From positions 18,651,603 to 18,715,602 of the forward strand of contig NC_058161.1 of NCBI RefSeq assembly GCF_020080835.1: a stretch of DNA of 64,000 bases, given 5' to 3'. Positions 51,798 through 63,495 of this stretch are shown here, one piece after another. The notes under the pieces were generated by a model. It did no database searches, was not told where the DNA came from, and was given only the letters and a program-made list of their open reading frames with translations. This stretch comes from Cotesia glomerata (taxonomy: Eukaryota; Arthropoda; Insecta; Hymenoptera; Braconidae). The position numbers and the translations under genes are program-made. Position 1 is the stretch's first letter. Each line of letters opens with the position of its first letter.

Positions 51798-52387
51798 TTA
51801 CTTAAAAGAAGAATGACATTTTGAAGAACAAGTTTTTATTGAGTTATTCATTCCATAACTAATAACGCCATGCTGAATAACTCGAGCATCATTATAATAT
51901 CGACCTGTTGGTAAAAGTGGACCACCACTGTCGCCAGAAACTGAATCTTCGCGGTTTATACCGATAGCGCATATCTCTTTGTACCAAATAATAGTACTAC
52001 TGGGTCCTAAGGCTTCGGTACATTTTTTAATAGGAAGAGGCTGTACGTCAACCCTTAAAAGTTTCTTACTAAGAATATCAAACTCAGTGGCGCCCCAGCC
52101 GGTCACTGTTAAAGATTTGTAATCCATCTTTTGATTTTGTTCAATTGGCAAACAAATAGGCTTGGTATTTATTGGCAGAAAGTCTATATTTTTGTGCAGA
52201 CGTATCAATCCTACGTCATTCCGCAGCGTTGATAGCTTGAAGTCAGGGTGGAATTTTGTGCTCTGCACAAGAAATTCTTGATATGAATCGTCGGAACACA
52301 TGATTTCCAGGCCATCTTTATCGACGTCACAGTCGCGTTTCGTACTCCAGTCATGCTCTCCGACTCGTACTCCGATTAGAGTTCGAC
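51798..52387 (-). pseudogene. CLIP-protease copy 2, exon 3 (catalytic half, truncated end)
   Basis: The acceptor CGTAG opens the exon in the phase that fits exon 2. It contains the catalytic Asp (LRNDVGLIRL), CLP, TGWG, and the catalytic Ser in GDSGGPL with Asp six residues before it (trypsin-like specificity). The usual Cys before that Ser motif is Val. After SYG the normal end (PGVYT, C-terminal helix) is absent. Instead the frame runs through about 16 residues encoded by DNA homologous to the 3' flank of the secreted-protein units. The exon itself is open, but the gene is broken upstream. Confidence 0.75.
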
Positions 52388-53170
52388 CTACGAAAAAATA
52401 TTGTTAAGGAGGTTAGTGCGTAACTTATGAATCAAAATAATGTTTAAATTTTTTTTTACTTTCAGTCTTCCCAATATTTGTCAAGATTCTTTATCTTAAT
52501 TTAAAATAATTTGAACAATTTAATAATTGATGATTTTTACTTATTTAATAAATTGACTTTCGTATTTATTAATTGCGGGATTAAATAAACAGATTTGGCA
52601 ATAGCGCGTTTGATTATACCCATTACAGAGACGTGGATGAGTGTGTCAGTTAAATATTTCTCTCTCTGTAACTATATTTCTATCCTTTTTTTTTCTCAGC
52701 TGTTGACGCGACGTTGCCAAATCTTTATTCGAATAAATAGCTGATGATAAACGAGTCAAAAACATTAAATTAAACTTTAAATATTTCAAAAATTATATCG
52801 GTCATGTATTATTATTAAATTTTTTTTATATTTTACAATAATCCAAGTTTCTTGTGTATAGTTTTTTATTCGTAAAAGTTGGGAAGTTAATATTGAAAAA
52901 AATAATTAAAGTCTCGACTAAAGTTTGTCCGCCATAAGAGCCCGTGTATAAGGAGATAAAAAATGTGATTTTTGAAATTTAATATCTAAGTAACTAAACG
53001 GTGAATCTTTTTCAAATTTTTGGATTAAATAAATGACATATTTATTTATACGTATACTTAATTTCAAAGCTCAAAGTTAGAAAGTATTTTTCACATTAGA
53101 TTCGCTCGAACCTCTTTAATAAGATCTAGTACCTAATCTGCAATTTTGGTTCAGATGACAAAACACTTAC
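52388..53170 (-). other. Intron 2 of protease copy 2
   Basis: About 780 bp between exons 3 and 2; AT-rich, no gene. 52421-52589 is inverted relative to the same intron of copy 1 (1-182). Confidence 0.65.
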
Positions 53171-53631
53171 CTGACGGCAAATCCTTGATACAATGAACTG
53201 CTGTCAAAATATACCTTTTGTTGATAACTGTCCCACCGTACCCAAATTTTTTCTTTCCCTGGTGAAGATAAATTAGCAGCGCCATCCATAGGTGATCAAA
53301 TACACCTGCAATTTTACCTCTTTATACTTTAGCTTCATTCACCGGACCACAGAGTTCGTGGTCAAGTAATCTCAAATTAGGATGATTAGACATATCTGGT
53401 GGATTTGGAACTAATTCTGACGCTTCTATTGTCAAAAGTTATCTTATTTAACGGAATCTGTACAGCATACAAACGGCATTTATCCTTCTAGTCCACATTG
53501 TGATTGACGAAGAAATCTCAAAGTAGCATCCGACAACGGTTTTCTACCTTTGAGAATATTCGCTATCGAAGGACACTTTGCTACCGGAATGCAAACACCG
53601 ATTTCTTCACGTGGTGTTTCGCAACTATCTT
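53171..53631 (-). pseudogene. CLIP-protease copy 2, exon 2 (decayed)
   Basis: Aligns along its length with exon 2 of copy 1 but is 2 bases longer. On the minus strand it has an in-frame TAA in place of a Glu codon inside the CLIP domain, a second TAA in place of a Lys codon shortly after, a 2-base insertion (ACTTTTGA against ACTTGA), and a further TAA in the activation region. The splice sites are intact. Confidence 0.8.
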
Positions 53632-53712
53632 CTGTAAGAAGTCATTTAGAATATTAGTTTTTGATTTAAAAGTTCAGTAACGCTTAATTGGTGAAAAAAA
53701 TAGTTTACTTAC

Positions 53713-53761
53713 GAGCATGAATAGTTATTAAAACATAACTGAATAATATCAATAACTTCAT
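53713..53761 (-). pseudogene. CLIP-protease copy 2, exon 1 (signal peptide)
   Basis: Intact 49-nt signal-peptide exon (MKLLILFSYVLITIHA) with donor GTAAGT, parallel to 786-834. Confidence 0.7.
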
Positions 53762-54268
53762 ACTGTTTTTCTGATGCGTATCTTCTAGTTCTATTTGCGA
53801 ATGATATATTAAAGTAAAATGATCGCAAACTCATATCTATCTGTAATAGCAATGTCAGTCTAGAAATAATCTAAAAGTAAACTTCGGATCACTTAAATTT
53901 AATGGTTTTAGTGCCCTTCAAATTTTGTAAAGGAAATAATGAGTTTATTAGGTACAAAAGTAAATCTTGTAATGTAATTTTAATGATACTATAGCCGAGT
54001 CTACGGTGAAAGTTAAAATTCACCGTGAAAATCATTAAGGTATTGAATTTCGGGCGTTTCCAATTTTTACTATTTGGAGAAAATAGTGTCCATCATTATC
54101 ATGATAATAATAATTATCAAAATTATAATAAATGTTAAATTTTAAAGGCGTGGGTATAAGATATGACCCCCACAGTGCAAAATTAGGATATGCAAGAAAA
54201 ATCAATATGGTGTTATTTGTTTAGTTAAGAAACTATTCCTTGAATCGGTTATCGAGGGTGACCGTCCC
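53762..54268. repeat. Paralogous upstream segment of protease copy 2
   Basis: Matches 835-926 joined to 3293-3705, without the 2.4 kb insertion seen there. No gene is seen. Confidence 0.7.
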
Positions 54269-54366
54269 TTTTTAGGTAGATTTCTTTAGAAATCTAACTA
54301 TTGTATTAGTCCTCAAGGTGAAATTTTTACCTGATTTTGCTATCATATATTATAATTAGTCGAGTA

Positions 54367-55598
54367 CACTGTAAAAAATTTGCGGAGTGAACGCGGAGTG
54401 AATGAAGAGTGAATGATTTTTAATTGATTCACTCCCAGTGGGAGTGATATTTACTCCGAGGAGTTAATTTTTATTAATAATAAAATTTACTCCGCATTCA
54501 CTCCCAAAATAAATGAATTTAGAAATAAATAAATTTTTGTAAAGAAAATATATTTATAATCCCTTATGATATTTAATTATTAAAAATTTGATTTACTATT
54601 TTTAATAATATTTCATTTTAATTATTATTATAATGTTTTTATTTATTTTTTTTTATAAATTAATTATAATTAAAAATTGTCAAAAAAAATATGTATGTAT
54701 ATATATACTAGCGGACCCGACAGACGTTGTCATGTACACACAATTTAGAAATTTTAGGAATGAGCTTGTATAGTTAAAAACATCATTAGTTAACAATATG
54801 CAATGGGCATTCTTCAATAATTTACATTTTCGTAAATATAAGCCCATTCTGATTTTATACTCATCAAGAGCTTTCATTTAAGTACCCCCATGCATTTTTG
54901 ATATATTTTATATATTTATATATTTCACAAATAACATATGTATATAAAATATATAAAAAATGTTATGTGGATACTCAAATGAAAGAACTCGATGAGTGTA
55001 ACATCGGGATGAGCTTGTATCTTTCAAAACTTCAATAATTAAGAAATGACATTGTATCTTGTCAGCTAATGATATTTTTAAAGATATAAGCTCATCCCGG
55101 TGTTACACTCATCAATACCTTTCATTTGAGTACCCACACCAATTTTTCATATATATATATGAATATATGAAAAATATATCAAAAATGCATGTGGGTACTC
55201 AAATGAAAGCTCTCGCTGAGTGTAACATCGGAATGAGCTTATATCGTTAAAAACATCATTAGTTAACAAAATACATTATCATTCGTTAATTATTAACATT
55301 TTCATAAATATAAGTCCATTATGATTTTATACTCATCGAGACTTTTCATTTGAGTACCCACATGAATTTTTTCATATATCTTATATATATGATATTTATA
55401 AAATATATGAAAAGTGTATGAGGACAGTCAAGATCAACAACAATTTATAAATAAAAAAATCTATTAAATAAACATTTTTTCGTGGACTGAATTGTGAATC
55501 TCAACCATTCTGGAATCTACCGGAAGACACACAAAAAATTTCATTAAAATCGGTCCAGCCGTTTAGGATTAGTTCAGTGACAAACACACGCACAGAAG

Positions 55599-55680
<82 letters not shown>

Positions 55681-55891
55681 ATTAATTTTGAGATTTTTTT
55701 TGTGGAACGAAAATTCATCCTTATTTTATTTATTTTAAAAACTCCGAACGCGGATGTTTTTCAGAGTGAAATTCGAAATCACTCCGAAATCACTCTGAAA
55801 TCACACCGCAAATAAAAACTCCGGATTCCGAGTGATGGGAGTGAAATGGGAGTAAAATTAACTCCCGATTCATTCCGGATTTTTTACAGTG
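54367..55891. mobile_element. TIR element with CACTGTAAAAAAT ends
   Basis: The ends CACTGTAAAAAATTTGCGGA and (inverted) CACTGTAAAAAATCCGGAAT lie between TA duplications (54365-54366, 55892-55893). Subterminal repeats of GGGAGTGAA/CACTCC type. A Helitron is nested inside. Confidence 0.7.
54709..55681 (-). mobile_element. Non-autonomous Helitron-like element, minus strand
   Basis: On the minus strand it starts TCTTTATATATAT next to an A and ends CGGGTCCGCTAG next to a T. Internal CGGCTGGACCGATTTTAATG-like text is typical of insect Helitrons. It includes a long (AT)n run (55606-55678) and inverted copies of the GAGTGTAACATC repeat. Confidence 0.7.
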
Positions 55892-56127
55892 TAGGTTCCA
55901 AAAATACCATTGGTTAAAAAATTTATATATGTATATATATATTAGGGTGTGTCAATTTTAGGCGACTTTTTTTTTTCAACGAAAAAACAGGCTGAAAACT
56001 TGCATGAAGGTGAGAACAGAAGCCTGTTCAAAGCGAAGCTCTTAATATTAATATTTAGAGGTGTCTGTCCCTAATTTTTCATTTCCCATTTAAATAACAT
56101 AGGAAAAAAAATTCTTTTTTTTGTTTA

Positions 56128-57130
56128 TTTTTCTAGCTCGGCATACGCACCTCATATATATAAGTCAATAGCATATTATTGTAGAGAATTTAACGCTCTA
56201 CAAAAAAAGTCTCTTACACTTTTATCATAAAGACAGCCGTTCTAAAGTTATTCAGACGTAAACTTCTAAATGTATAAAATTTTGATTATTCAAGTATTAA
56301 ACTGATACAAATTAATTTATTACTGTCTTAAAAATTATTATTATGTGGATAATTGGTTCTAATGCGCTAATATTTTCATAAAGCTAAAAAAAAATTACTC
56401 ATATATCAAATTTTTTTCTTCTTTATTTCATTTACTGTAAGAAAATCATGATCCGAGTTGAATTAATTAAATTTTTGAAAAGTTTCACGGAATTAACAAT
56501 TTATTACTCTACACGGAGAGAAAAGATAAGATTGGAAAATCAGAAAAGTGCACGTCTCATAACGCTCATTTATCACAAAAAAATCTGGAAAAAGGTTGAC
56601 CCTAAAGGCCATCCCTGCAACTTCCGCTAATTCCATATCTAAGCGCTTAAAATTGCACTTATGAAGTTTTTGAGCTCTTCAAGTCAAAAGTCTGATAAAA
56701 GTTTCATAGAACACTATTTATTGAACTTTCGAAGTGCAATAATTCTTGAATAAATTAACGAATAATCATTAATAATAATGTATATCATTAATAATAATCA
56801 TAATAATAATTTTCTTACAGTAAATGAAATAAAGAAGAAAAAAATTTGATACATGAGTAATTTTTTTTTAAGCTTTATGAAAATGTTAGCGCATCAGAAC
56901 CAATTCTACATATAAAAATAACTTTTAAGACAGTAATAAATTAATTTGTATCAGTTTGATACTTGAATAATCAAAATTTTATACATTTAGAAGTTTACGA
57001 CTGAATAACTTTAGAACGGCTGTCTTTATGATAAAAGTGTAAGAGACCTTTTTTGTAGAACGTTAAATTCTCTACAATAATATGCTATTGACTTATATAT
57101 ATGAGGTGCGTATGCCGAGCTAGAAAAATA
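56128..57130. mobile_element. Palindromic element nested at 56.1-57.1 kb
   Basis: The arms 56128-56443 and 56811-57130 are inverted repeats (TTTCTAGCTCGGCATACGCA at the left end and its inverse at the right). The centre contains a short piece of the GAGCTC-rich composite family (56585-56760). Confidence 0.65.
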
Positions 57131-57600
57131 AAAAATAATAGTTTAAAAAAACTAAAAACACGCTTTTTATAGAAAACCAAACTAAAAAATAGAAAATAAA
57201 TTTAAATTAAGAATAGTGTTAAAAATTTCAATAAATATAAATTAATAATAGTGTAAATAAAAAATATATTTTATTTTAAAAAAGCGTGGGGTGCTTTTTA
57301 AGATATCAAAATGATAATCACTCTACTCATATCTGTCAATAAAATATTTATAACTATTGACACCATGCACCCCACGCTTTTTAAAATAAAATACATTTTT
57401 TATTTACACTATTATTAATTTATATTTATTGAAATTTTTAACACTATTCTTAATTTAAATTTATTAAAATTTATTTTCTATTTTTAGTTTGGTTTTCTAT
57501 AAAAAGCGTGTTTTTAGTTTTTTAAACTATTATTTATTTTTACTTTTAGTTTGGTTTATTTATAAAAGCGTGATTTTTAGTTTTTAAACTATTATTTGTT
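57131..57600. repeat. Palindrome with AAAAGCGTGGGGTGC arms
   Basis: Inverted arms of about 190 bp around a short centre near 57310-57355; AT-rich and rich in TAATTTAAATTTATT words. Confidence 0.6.
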
Positions 57601-57696
57601 GATTATCAAAAATATTCAGGCGCGCAAATTACCCACGGAGAGTTACATACTGACAAACTGACATACAAGTGAAGCTAATATAAAGCGTGTAAAAAA

Positions 57697-58156
57697 CCTA
57701 CGGAGGAAAACACCTGGTTTCGAAATATAACTTCGGGATGGTCATCAGAGGATTCCGGGTTGATGTACGGGTTTATCTGTGCCATTCCCGATGAAAACCT
57801 ACGGAGGAAAACACCTGGTTTCGAAATATAACTTCGGGATGGTCATCAGAGGATTCCGGGTTGATGTACAGGTTTATCTGTGCCATTCCCGATGAAAACC
57901 TACGGAGGAAAACACCTGGTTTCGAGATATAACTTCGGGATGGTCATCAGAGGATTCCGGGTTGATGTACGGGTTTATCTGTGCCATTCCCGATGAAAAC
58001 CTACGGAGGAAAACACCTGGTTTCGAAATATAACTTCGGGATGGTCATCAGAGGATTCCGGGTTGATGTACGGGTTTATCTGTGCCATTCCCGATGAAAA
58101 CCTACGGAGGAAAACACCTGGTTTCGAGTTATAACTTCGGGATGGTCATCAGAGGA
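57697..58156. repeat. 101-bp minisatellite, about 4.5 units
   Basis: CCTACGGAGGAAAACACCTG starts at 57697, 57798, 57899, 58000 and 58101, an exact 101-bp period with almost no sequence difference. The last unit is cut short. A smaller array of ACAAACTGAC units follows at about 58245-58310. Confidence 0.85.
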
Positions 58157-58514
58157 TGACTAGGAAGGTCATCACCTGGGTTCTAGGTTGATAATAATCA
58201 AAATTTAAATAATATCATTATAGTAGTCTCTTTATGCGAAGGAGAGTTACATACTGACAAACTGACAAACTGACAAACTGACAAACTGACAAACTGACAA
58301 ACTGACATACAAGTGAAGCTAATAAAAAGCGTGTAAAAAAAAAAGAATTTTTTTTCCTATGTTATTTAAATGGGAAATGAAAAATTAGGGACAGACACCT
58401 CTAAATATTAATATTAAGAGCTCCGCTTTGAACAGGCTTCTGTTCTCACCTTCATGCAAGTTTTCAGCCTGTTTTTTCGTTGAAAAAAAAAATCGCCTAA
58501 AATTGACACACTCT

Positions 58515-59890
58515 AATATATATATATGTAATATAACCAGCCTTGTCATCAGGAAATCTCGAAAAGTTTTCAACCGATCTTGATGAATCTTGGTACACAT
58601 ATTCATTGGGTAATTACCGAGGTCGAGTTCGAAAATGAGCAAAATCGGTCAATTAGCTTAGAAATGGCGGCCATTTAAAATTTTCAAAATTTTGTAAATT
58701 TTAAGTTTTGTAACTTTAACCGTGAATAACTTTTGACTGACAAAAAAGAGCTCACTTCTGAAAACTTCATGGTAAAGCTGATTATATTACCTTCAATTTG
58801 ACCTATAACACTTATACGTTATGAAGATTTGTATTAATTTTATAGGCCATTGAAAAATTTGAAAATAATGAACTTTTTTTCAAATGTGGTTTTTTTAGAA
58901 TGACTTTTGAACAGCTTCACCGACCGATTCCAAAAACTAATCAGCTCTTAACATAAAAAAACTACGTCGATCGCCGCCGGACCGGTTAAAATTGTTTGAT
59001 TCGTTTGTGAGATATCGTTGACGAAAAAAATCGAAAAAAGCGTTTTTTTCGAACAAATTCCGAAATTTTTTATCTGATCAATTCACGGTTTGAAATTCAT
59101 TATAGAATTCCAAAAACTGCATCGACTGTTGTCAACTACGTGAAAATTGGTTTACTCGTTTAAAAGTTATCACGGATTGAAAATTTAAAAATTACATAAA
59201 CATTTGTTATTAAACAAATTAAATAACATAAATAAAGAAAATCTTATATCACATGAAATCTACCTTCCATTTCGGGTGAGGCCGAATGGCATTTTTTTTT
59301 ATGCAATAATTTCTTACAAATTTCTTGTACAATATTTCTCATTGTCAATATTTATTCGGTATTATTTTCTTATACAAAAATTTATTTAAATATTTATAGC
59401 TTATATGTTGGCCTATTTTTAGATAAACACACAAAAAAACCCATGATAAAAGGATACAACACGATAACAAGCTTATGTGTTGGTCTAATGTCGAATAAAC
59501 ACACACAAAAAGTATGAATATACCTTGTTCAACAATTTAAAATTCGGTTAATATACTTTAAGAAATATTTGAATGATAATTTTTTGTTCTGTGACAATTT
59601 TGTTAGTCAGAATTTTTTGCATGAAATAAATTTTTGCATTAGAAATTTTTGTCTCAAGAAATTATCACTGATTGATAAAGACATGGTGCCGTTATCGAGG
59701 ACTATGGAGGGTTTATTCAATTATCACATAAAGAACAATTAAGTCGTTTGAGAAAAAATTATATTTTATTAATACAAATTATCTATGTTAAAAACAAATC
59801 TATTTACTAAAAGCATATTGTTTCGCTTAATTTTAAAATAAAAAGCAGTCTTTGTGCCTTTATATATAATTCAGCTTATACACTCTTTTT
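58515..59890. repeat. Spacer with composite-repeat pieces and protease-locus segment
   Basis: 58520-59190 has phrases of the composite family (AACCGATCTTGATG, CGATCGCCGCCGG). 59289-59374 matches 3715-3790. The rest to 59890 is AT-rich and without visible genes, apart from a minus-strand AATAAA at 59770-59765 that could end the bromodomain gene. Confidence 0.5.
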
Positions 59891-60001
59891 CTTAATGTAT
59901 GCATACAATCTTCTTAAAAAAACTCTCGATTGCTATCAAGCCCATAAAAATCAAAGAATACTTAAAAAAGATACTAAAGTTCAAAAACGCTTTAAAAATA
60001 A

Positions 60002-60108
60002 TCAAAATTTCGGACTCATTCCTTCTAATGTCTCTGCACTAAAACTATCAGGATTATTCCTATTACAACTATTACTACGACTTCTACAAACATTACTACC
60101 ACAACTAT

Positions 60109-60152
<44 letters not shown>

Positions 60153-60757
60153 GTATCCGAGCTGTCCTCATCCAGCTCGATTTCTTCTACATCATCATAA
60201 ATTTTCGAAATCATCATTTCAAAGACATGCTGCAGCTGTTGAGCATTTGAAACCAATTTGTACTTACGGCAATCGTATTTATAGCAATTGCTGAATATGA
60301 GCCTCACATCTTCGATGAATTCTTGAGGAGTTGCATACATCCGATCCTCCAGTTTGCACTTGATAGTCAGCAAATCCATGGGCTTCTTAATGACATCATG
60401 GTAATCATCAAACTTCCAATGATTTGCGTTCAGAGGAAGGTAAAACGGCCAGGCATACTCAGAGTGTCTTTTACGGAAAAGATTCTTCAGGATTTTCCTA
60501 CAATTCTTGAGCCCGGGAGAGAGTTCTCTAAATTCGCCTCTGGTGATCCTCCGACGTTCCATCAGAGCACGAAACTCCGTGATGACACTCGAATCCACCT
60601 CGACATCTTTCACAGTCGATTCGACCTCACTAATAACCTGATCATTTGGTTCCTCAACGGAATTTTGAATTGGCAAACTCCCAAAATTTCGCTCCGTAGC
60701 AAATTCCTTCGGAGAAGCTTCCAATGACTTGTTAGTGACTGAAGCATCAAAGAAGTT
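60002..60757 (-). pseudogene. BET-type bromodomain gene, 3' part (second bromodomain)
   Basis: Continuation of the gene starting at 61253, in a different frame, open from 60757 to the stop at 60002. It carries a bromodomain with CRKILKNLF, the WPF shelf (SEYAWPFY), DYHDVIKKPMDL and IFSNCYKYD. The Asn that normally contacts acetyl-lysine is Asp here. An acidic patch and a 14-Ser run coded by (AGT)n follow (microsatellite at about 60105-60152). No ET domain is present. No introns, unlike ordinary BET genes. Either a frameshifted retrocopy or a gene read by +1 frameshifting. Confidence 0.7.
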
Positions 60758-61253
60758 CTGCTACGATCTCCAATTTTGCCACTTTCGCGTCGCACTTCAC
60801 TTTCTTTTTCGGCATACGAGCCATCTTCTGGTAGAATATCTTCTCAAGCGTCTGAGCCATCAGAACGATATCCTGTCCTGGATCATTGTAAGTATAGCAA
60901 TTTTTGAACATCATTTTGAAATCTTTGATGCAGTCCTCTGAAGACCAGTAGTATCTGTTGCTAAGCCGCTTTCTAATTGTGCCAAGGTCCATTGGATTGG
61001 TTATCACTTTATAGTAATCCGGTATGTTGTGTTCAATTGTGTCTACTGGTTTTTTGAACGGCTTGGCGTAATCGTGATTCCATATTTTTTCCAGGACGTT
61101 TTTCTTCAAGAATTGAAGCTGGTTCGTCACACGGCCTCGACAACCTGGCAATGGCATAACTGGTGGTTGCACTATTCCGTTTATAGGCACTAGGATTGCT
61201 TCAGTTGGATCATCAACTGCACTAGAGCAAGAGGGAACAATATGCTGCTCCAT
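60747..61253 (-). CDS. BET-type bromodomain protein, 5' part (first bromodomain)
   Basis: 168 codons from the ATG at 61253. After a leader with VQPPVMPLPGCRGRVTNQLQ comes a BET BD1: DYYKVITNPMDLGTIRKRL, YYWSSEDCIKDFKMMF, NCYTYNDPGQD (acetyl-lysine Asn kept), MAQTLEKIF. The WPF shelf is KPF, so the conserved Trp is lost. The ORF ends at TGA (60747-60749) right after CTT, while the second bromodomain reads on one base out of phase. BET proteins (fs(1)h, BRD2/3/4, BRDT) read acetylated histones in the nucleus. An intronless, ET-less form suggests a retrogene, perhaps germline-specific. Confidence 0.7.
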   Translation of the reverse strand: MEQHIVPSCSSAVDDPTEAILVPINGIVQPPVMPLPGCRGRVTNQLQFLKKNVLEKIWNHDYAKPFKKPVDTIEHNIPDYYKVITNPMDLGTIRKRLSNRYYWSSEDCIKDFKMMFKNCYTYNDPGQDIVLMAQTLEKIFYQKMARMPKKKVKCDAKVAKLEIVAELL

Positions 61254-62732
61254 GACAAGATTGATTTTTGAATTTCACTTATTTCAACACTATCACTTAT
61301 TGGAACTTATAATTGTAATTAAATAAATGTATGAAACTTTCAAGGCAATGGTTAGTTTTAGAAAACAAAATTTTGAAGTGACACATGCATCAAGCAATAA
61401 CTTACTGGATGAAGCATGCTTGCAAAGTAATGGTTCTTGGGTTTTCTTAATTGTCAAACTTCTTGAGGTAGAAAAAGGTAGCTTTGTGTCTTTTACAGAT
61501 GAAGCACTTGTTTCGAACCCTTGGCAACAATAAGTGCATACCTGTGCTATGGGACGAATTGGAAGAAGGGGCAGAGATATGGGTCTTATTTATACGTCTT
61601 AGGTATACGTGTCTTAGGGTCTTAGGTATACGTAAAATTATGCCATTTTGTGTGTAAGATAACATTTTTGTATATTTTAGTAACTTACGACGGAATATTT
61701 TTGGGATACTGCAGATTTTTTTAAATTTATTTAATCTTGTTGAATATAATAAATATTGAATCGTTTGATGTGATTAAAAATATTGTGTTCTTAGAAACAG
61801 CTGAAACTATTTCAATAGTATGAATATATTATTGTTTATTTAGACATTTGATATCTTAATTAAAATTTATCACATCAGAATGTCATTACAATAAATGTTA
61901 CGAGAAATTTCTAGAATTAGATATTGTAGAGCTAGGTTTAGGTTGACGAAAGAGAGTGACAGAGAGAGAGTATGAAAGAAAAGAACGAGTGGTGGCATAG
62001 TAGCGTCTCTTGAAGTGAAAATTGGCCAAGGGGAAGGGGGTAAAACAAGTGAGCGTTAGTCTTGGTGAGGTTCAATGCTTATGTTTATTTTTTTTTTTTT
62101 TTTTTTTTTATTAAAAGTAATATAAAGTACAAGGCGTTGGTTTAAACCAATGTAGTCAACGTTTACATATTAGAGATTGACATTATACATAATCATTGTG
62201 TCTCTACACAATAATGTTTATAAACATATATGTTTAACAGTATATTCTACTCGAACGCCATCTCCAGGAAGTTTGAGGTACTAGTAGACTAAAATGCTTG
62301 CTAACGGTGGATATCTTACCTACAAATAATAACGAATAGACAATTGAACGGTGTCTACTTTACCGACATATGATAGATACATATGGTAACATATGGTACA
62401 AATCGATGATGGCACGCTTTCCTCACTTTATTTAGGAACTTACCCTGATAGCCAAGTTGGCCGAAACTTGACGACAAAAGTAATCCCAAATAAACGGAAA
62501 GTTACTGCCGCAAGGTGGCGTCAAGAAGATGGCAATAGTTGTAAAGAAATACTTGCTGTCAACTTTTCGCCAACTTTCCTTCAACTTTTGACCAATTGAT
62601 CAGTCGACTGAAATATTATTTTTTACCACCCGAGACGATAATTTATCGATTAATAATACCGATAATATTGTATTTGTTCTTATCAGATACGAGTTTTAAT
62701 GATTCTGCCACCAGATGGCATAATTAGCAGTA

Positions 62733-62764
<32 letters not shown>

Positions 62765-62769
62765 GCCTG

Positions 62770-62826
<57 letters not shown>

Positions 62827-63036
62827 TTTGTCACCGGAAATTTTAATTTAATTAATTACTTTGTGTTAATTATAATGATGAAATAATATGCTTAGTGTTT
62901 GTAATAAAATAGAAAATTATATTTGTTTCTGTAACCTAAATAGTTGACATTCTATAAGTTATATATACCTCCTTACAATTAATATATATTTTAAATGAAA
63001 AAAATACTTAATTAAAAAATATTAATTTAAGAAATG
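61254..63036. other. Intergenic DNA with microsatellites
   Basis: No supported gene. Contains the presumed 5' region of the bromodomain gene, a GA-rich patch near 61950-61985, a poly-T run (62090-62110) and a long (AT)n block (about 62735-62822). Short open frames here lack any recognisable motif. Confidence 0.5.
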
Positions 63037-63236
63037 CTAATCCACTGGAGGATGATTTTCAGATGACTTAGAATAAAAATCTTCAGAAAAATCCGTGCTT
63101 TTCTTCCTCTTTTTCGGTGGTTCTGAGGCGGATTTAGTTTTTACTCTCATTCGAGAATCTGCTGCTTTCAGTGCAGTTTTTAAAGCTTCATGATATTGTT
63201 GCACAGTTAAATTAGGGTACACCGATCTTAAAGCCT
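63037..63236 (-). CDS. DUF4806-like gene, last exon
   Basis: The acceptor TTTCAG (AG at 63238-63237) opens the exon. The frame encodes ALRSVYPNLTVQQYHEALK and a basic tail with PPKKRKK, a likely nuclear localisation signal, before the stop. Joined at the obvious donor of the previous exon, the codon over the junction becomes TAG, so either another junction is used or the gene or assembly has an error here. Confidence 0.55.
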
Positions 63237-63320
63237 CTGAAATAATGTATAATATTAATGAATGAAATAAAAATATTAATTCGGAAAATTATAAGAAAAT
63301 TAAAACTTCATAATACTTAC

Positions 63321-63495
63321 AGAGAAAATCACGATCGAGCATGGAACCAGCCAAAGTGTTTGGTTTCCCTTTACTGGGTTCAAAGTAATTGTAAGTGATT
63401 AACAGCTCCTCCATCATGAGTAAATTATTTTTCAAAATATATCGAACGTTATCCATTACACATCTTCCTCCTTTAAAAGCACTAATATAATTTCT
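63321..63495 (-). CDS. DUF4806-like gene, internal exon
   Basis: Bounded by acceptor TTTACAG and donor GTAAGTA. It encodes a GG-x-x-VMDNVRYILKN stretch and LAGSMLDRDFL, resembling the core of DUF4806 (GG, then a VRRIL-type helix, then a Gly/Lys-rich turn). Phase 0 at its start fits the preceding exon. Confidence 0.6.

Larger units (their letters stand above)
55944..58514. mobile_element. Long-TIR element with GGGTGTGTCAATTTTAGGCG ends
   Basis: The arms of about 180 bp (55944-56127 and about 58343-58514) are nearly perfect inverted repeats. The interior holds two further palindromes and a minisatellite. No transposase ORF is seen. Confidence 0.7.

Noticed and set aside
57697..58156. CRISPR-like array
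   Set aside because: Units are directly adjacent, with no variable spacers, and the setting is eukaryotic; it is a minisatellite.
59895..60200. Plus-strand reading frame with a Leu run opposite the bromodomain gene
   Set aside because: Shadow of the (AGT)n serine run of the minus-strand bromodomain gene.
62393..62599. Possible short gene in the intergenic region
   Set aside because: 68 codons without motif, splice sites or repeated occurrence; not distinguishable from chance.
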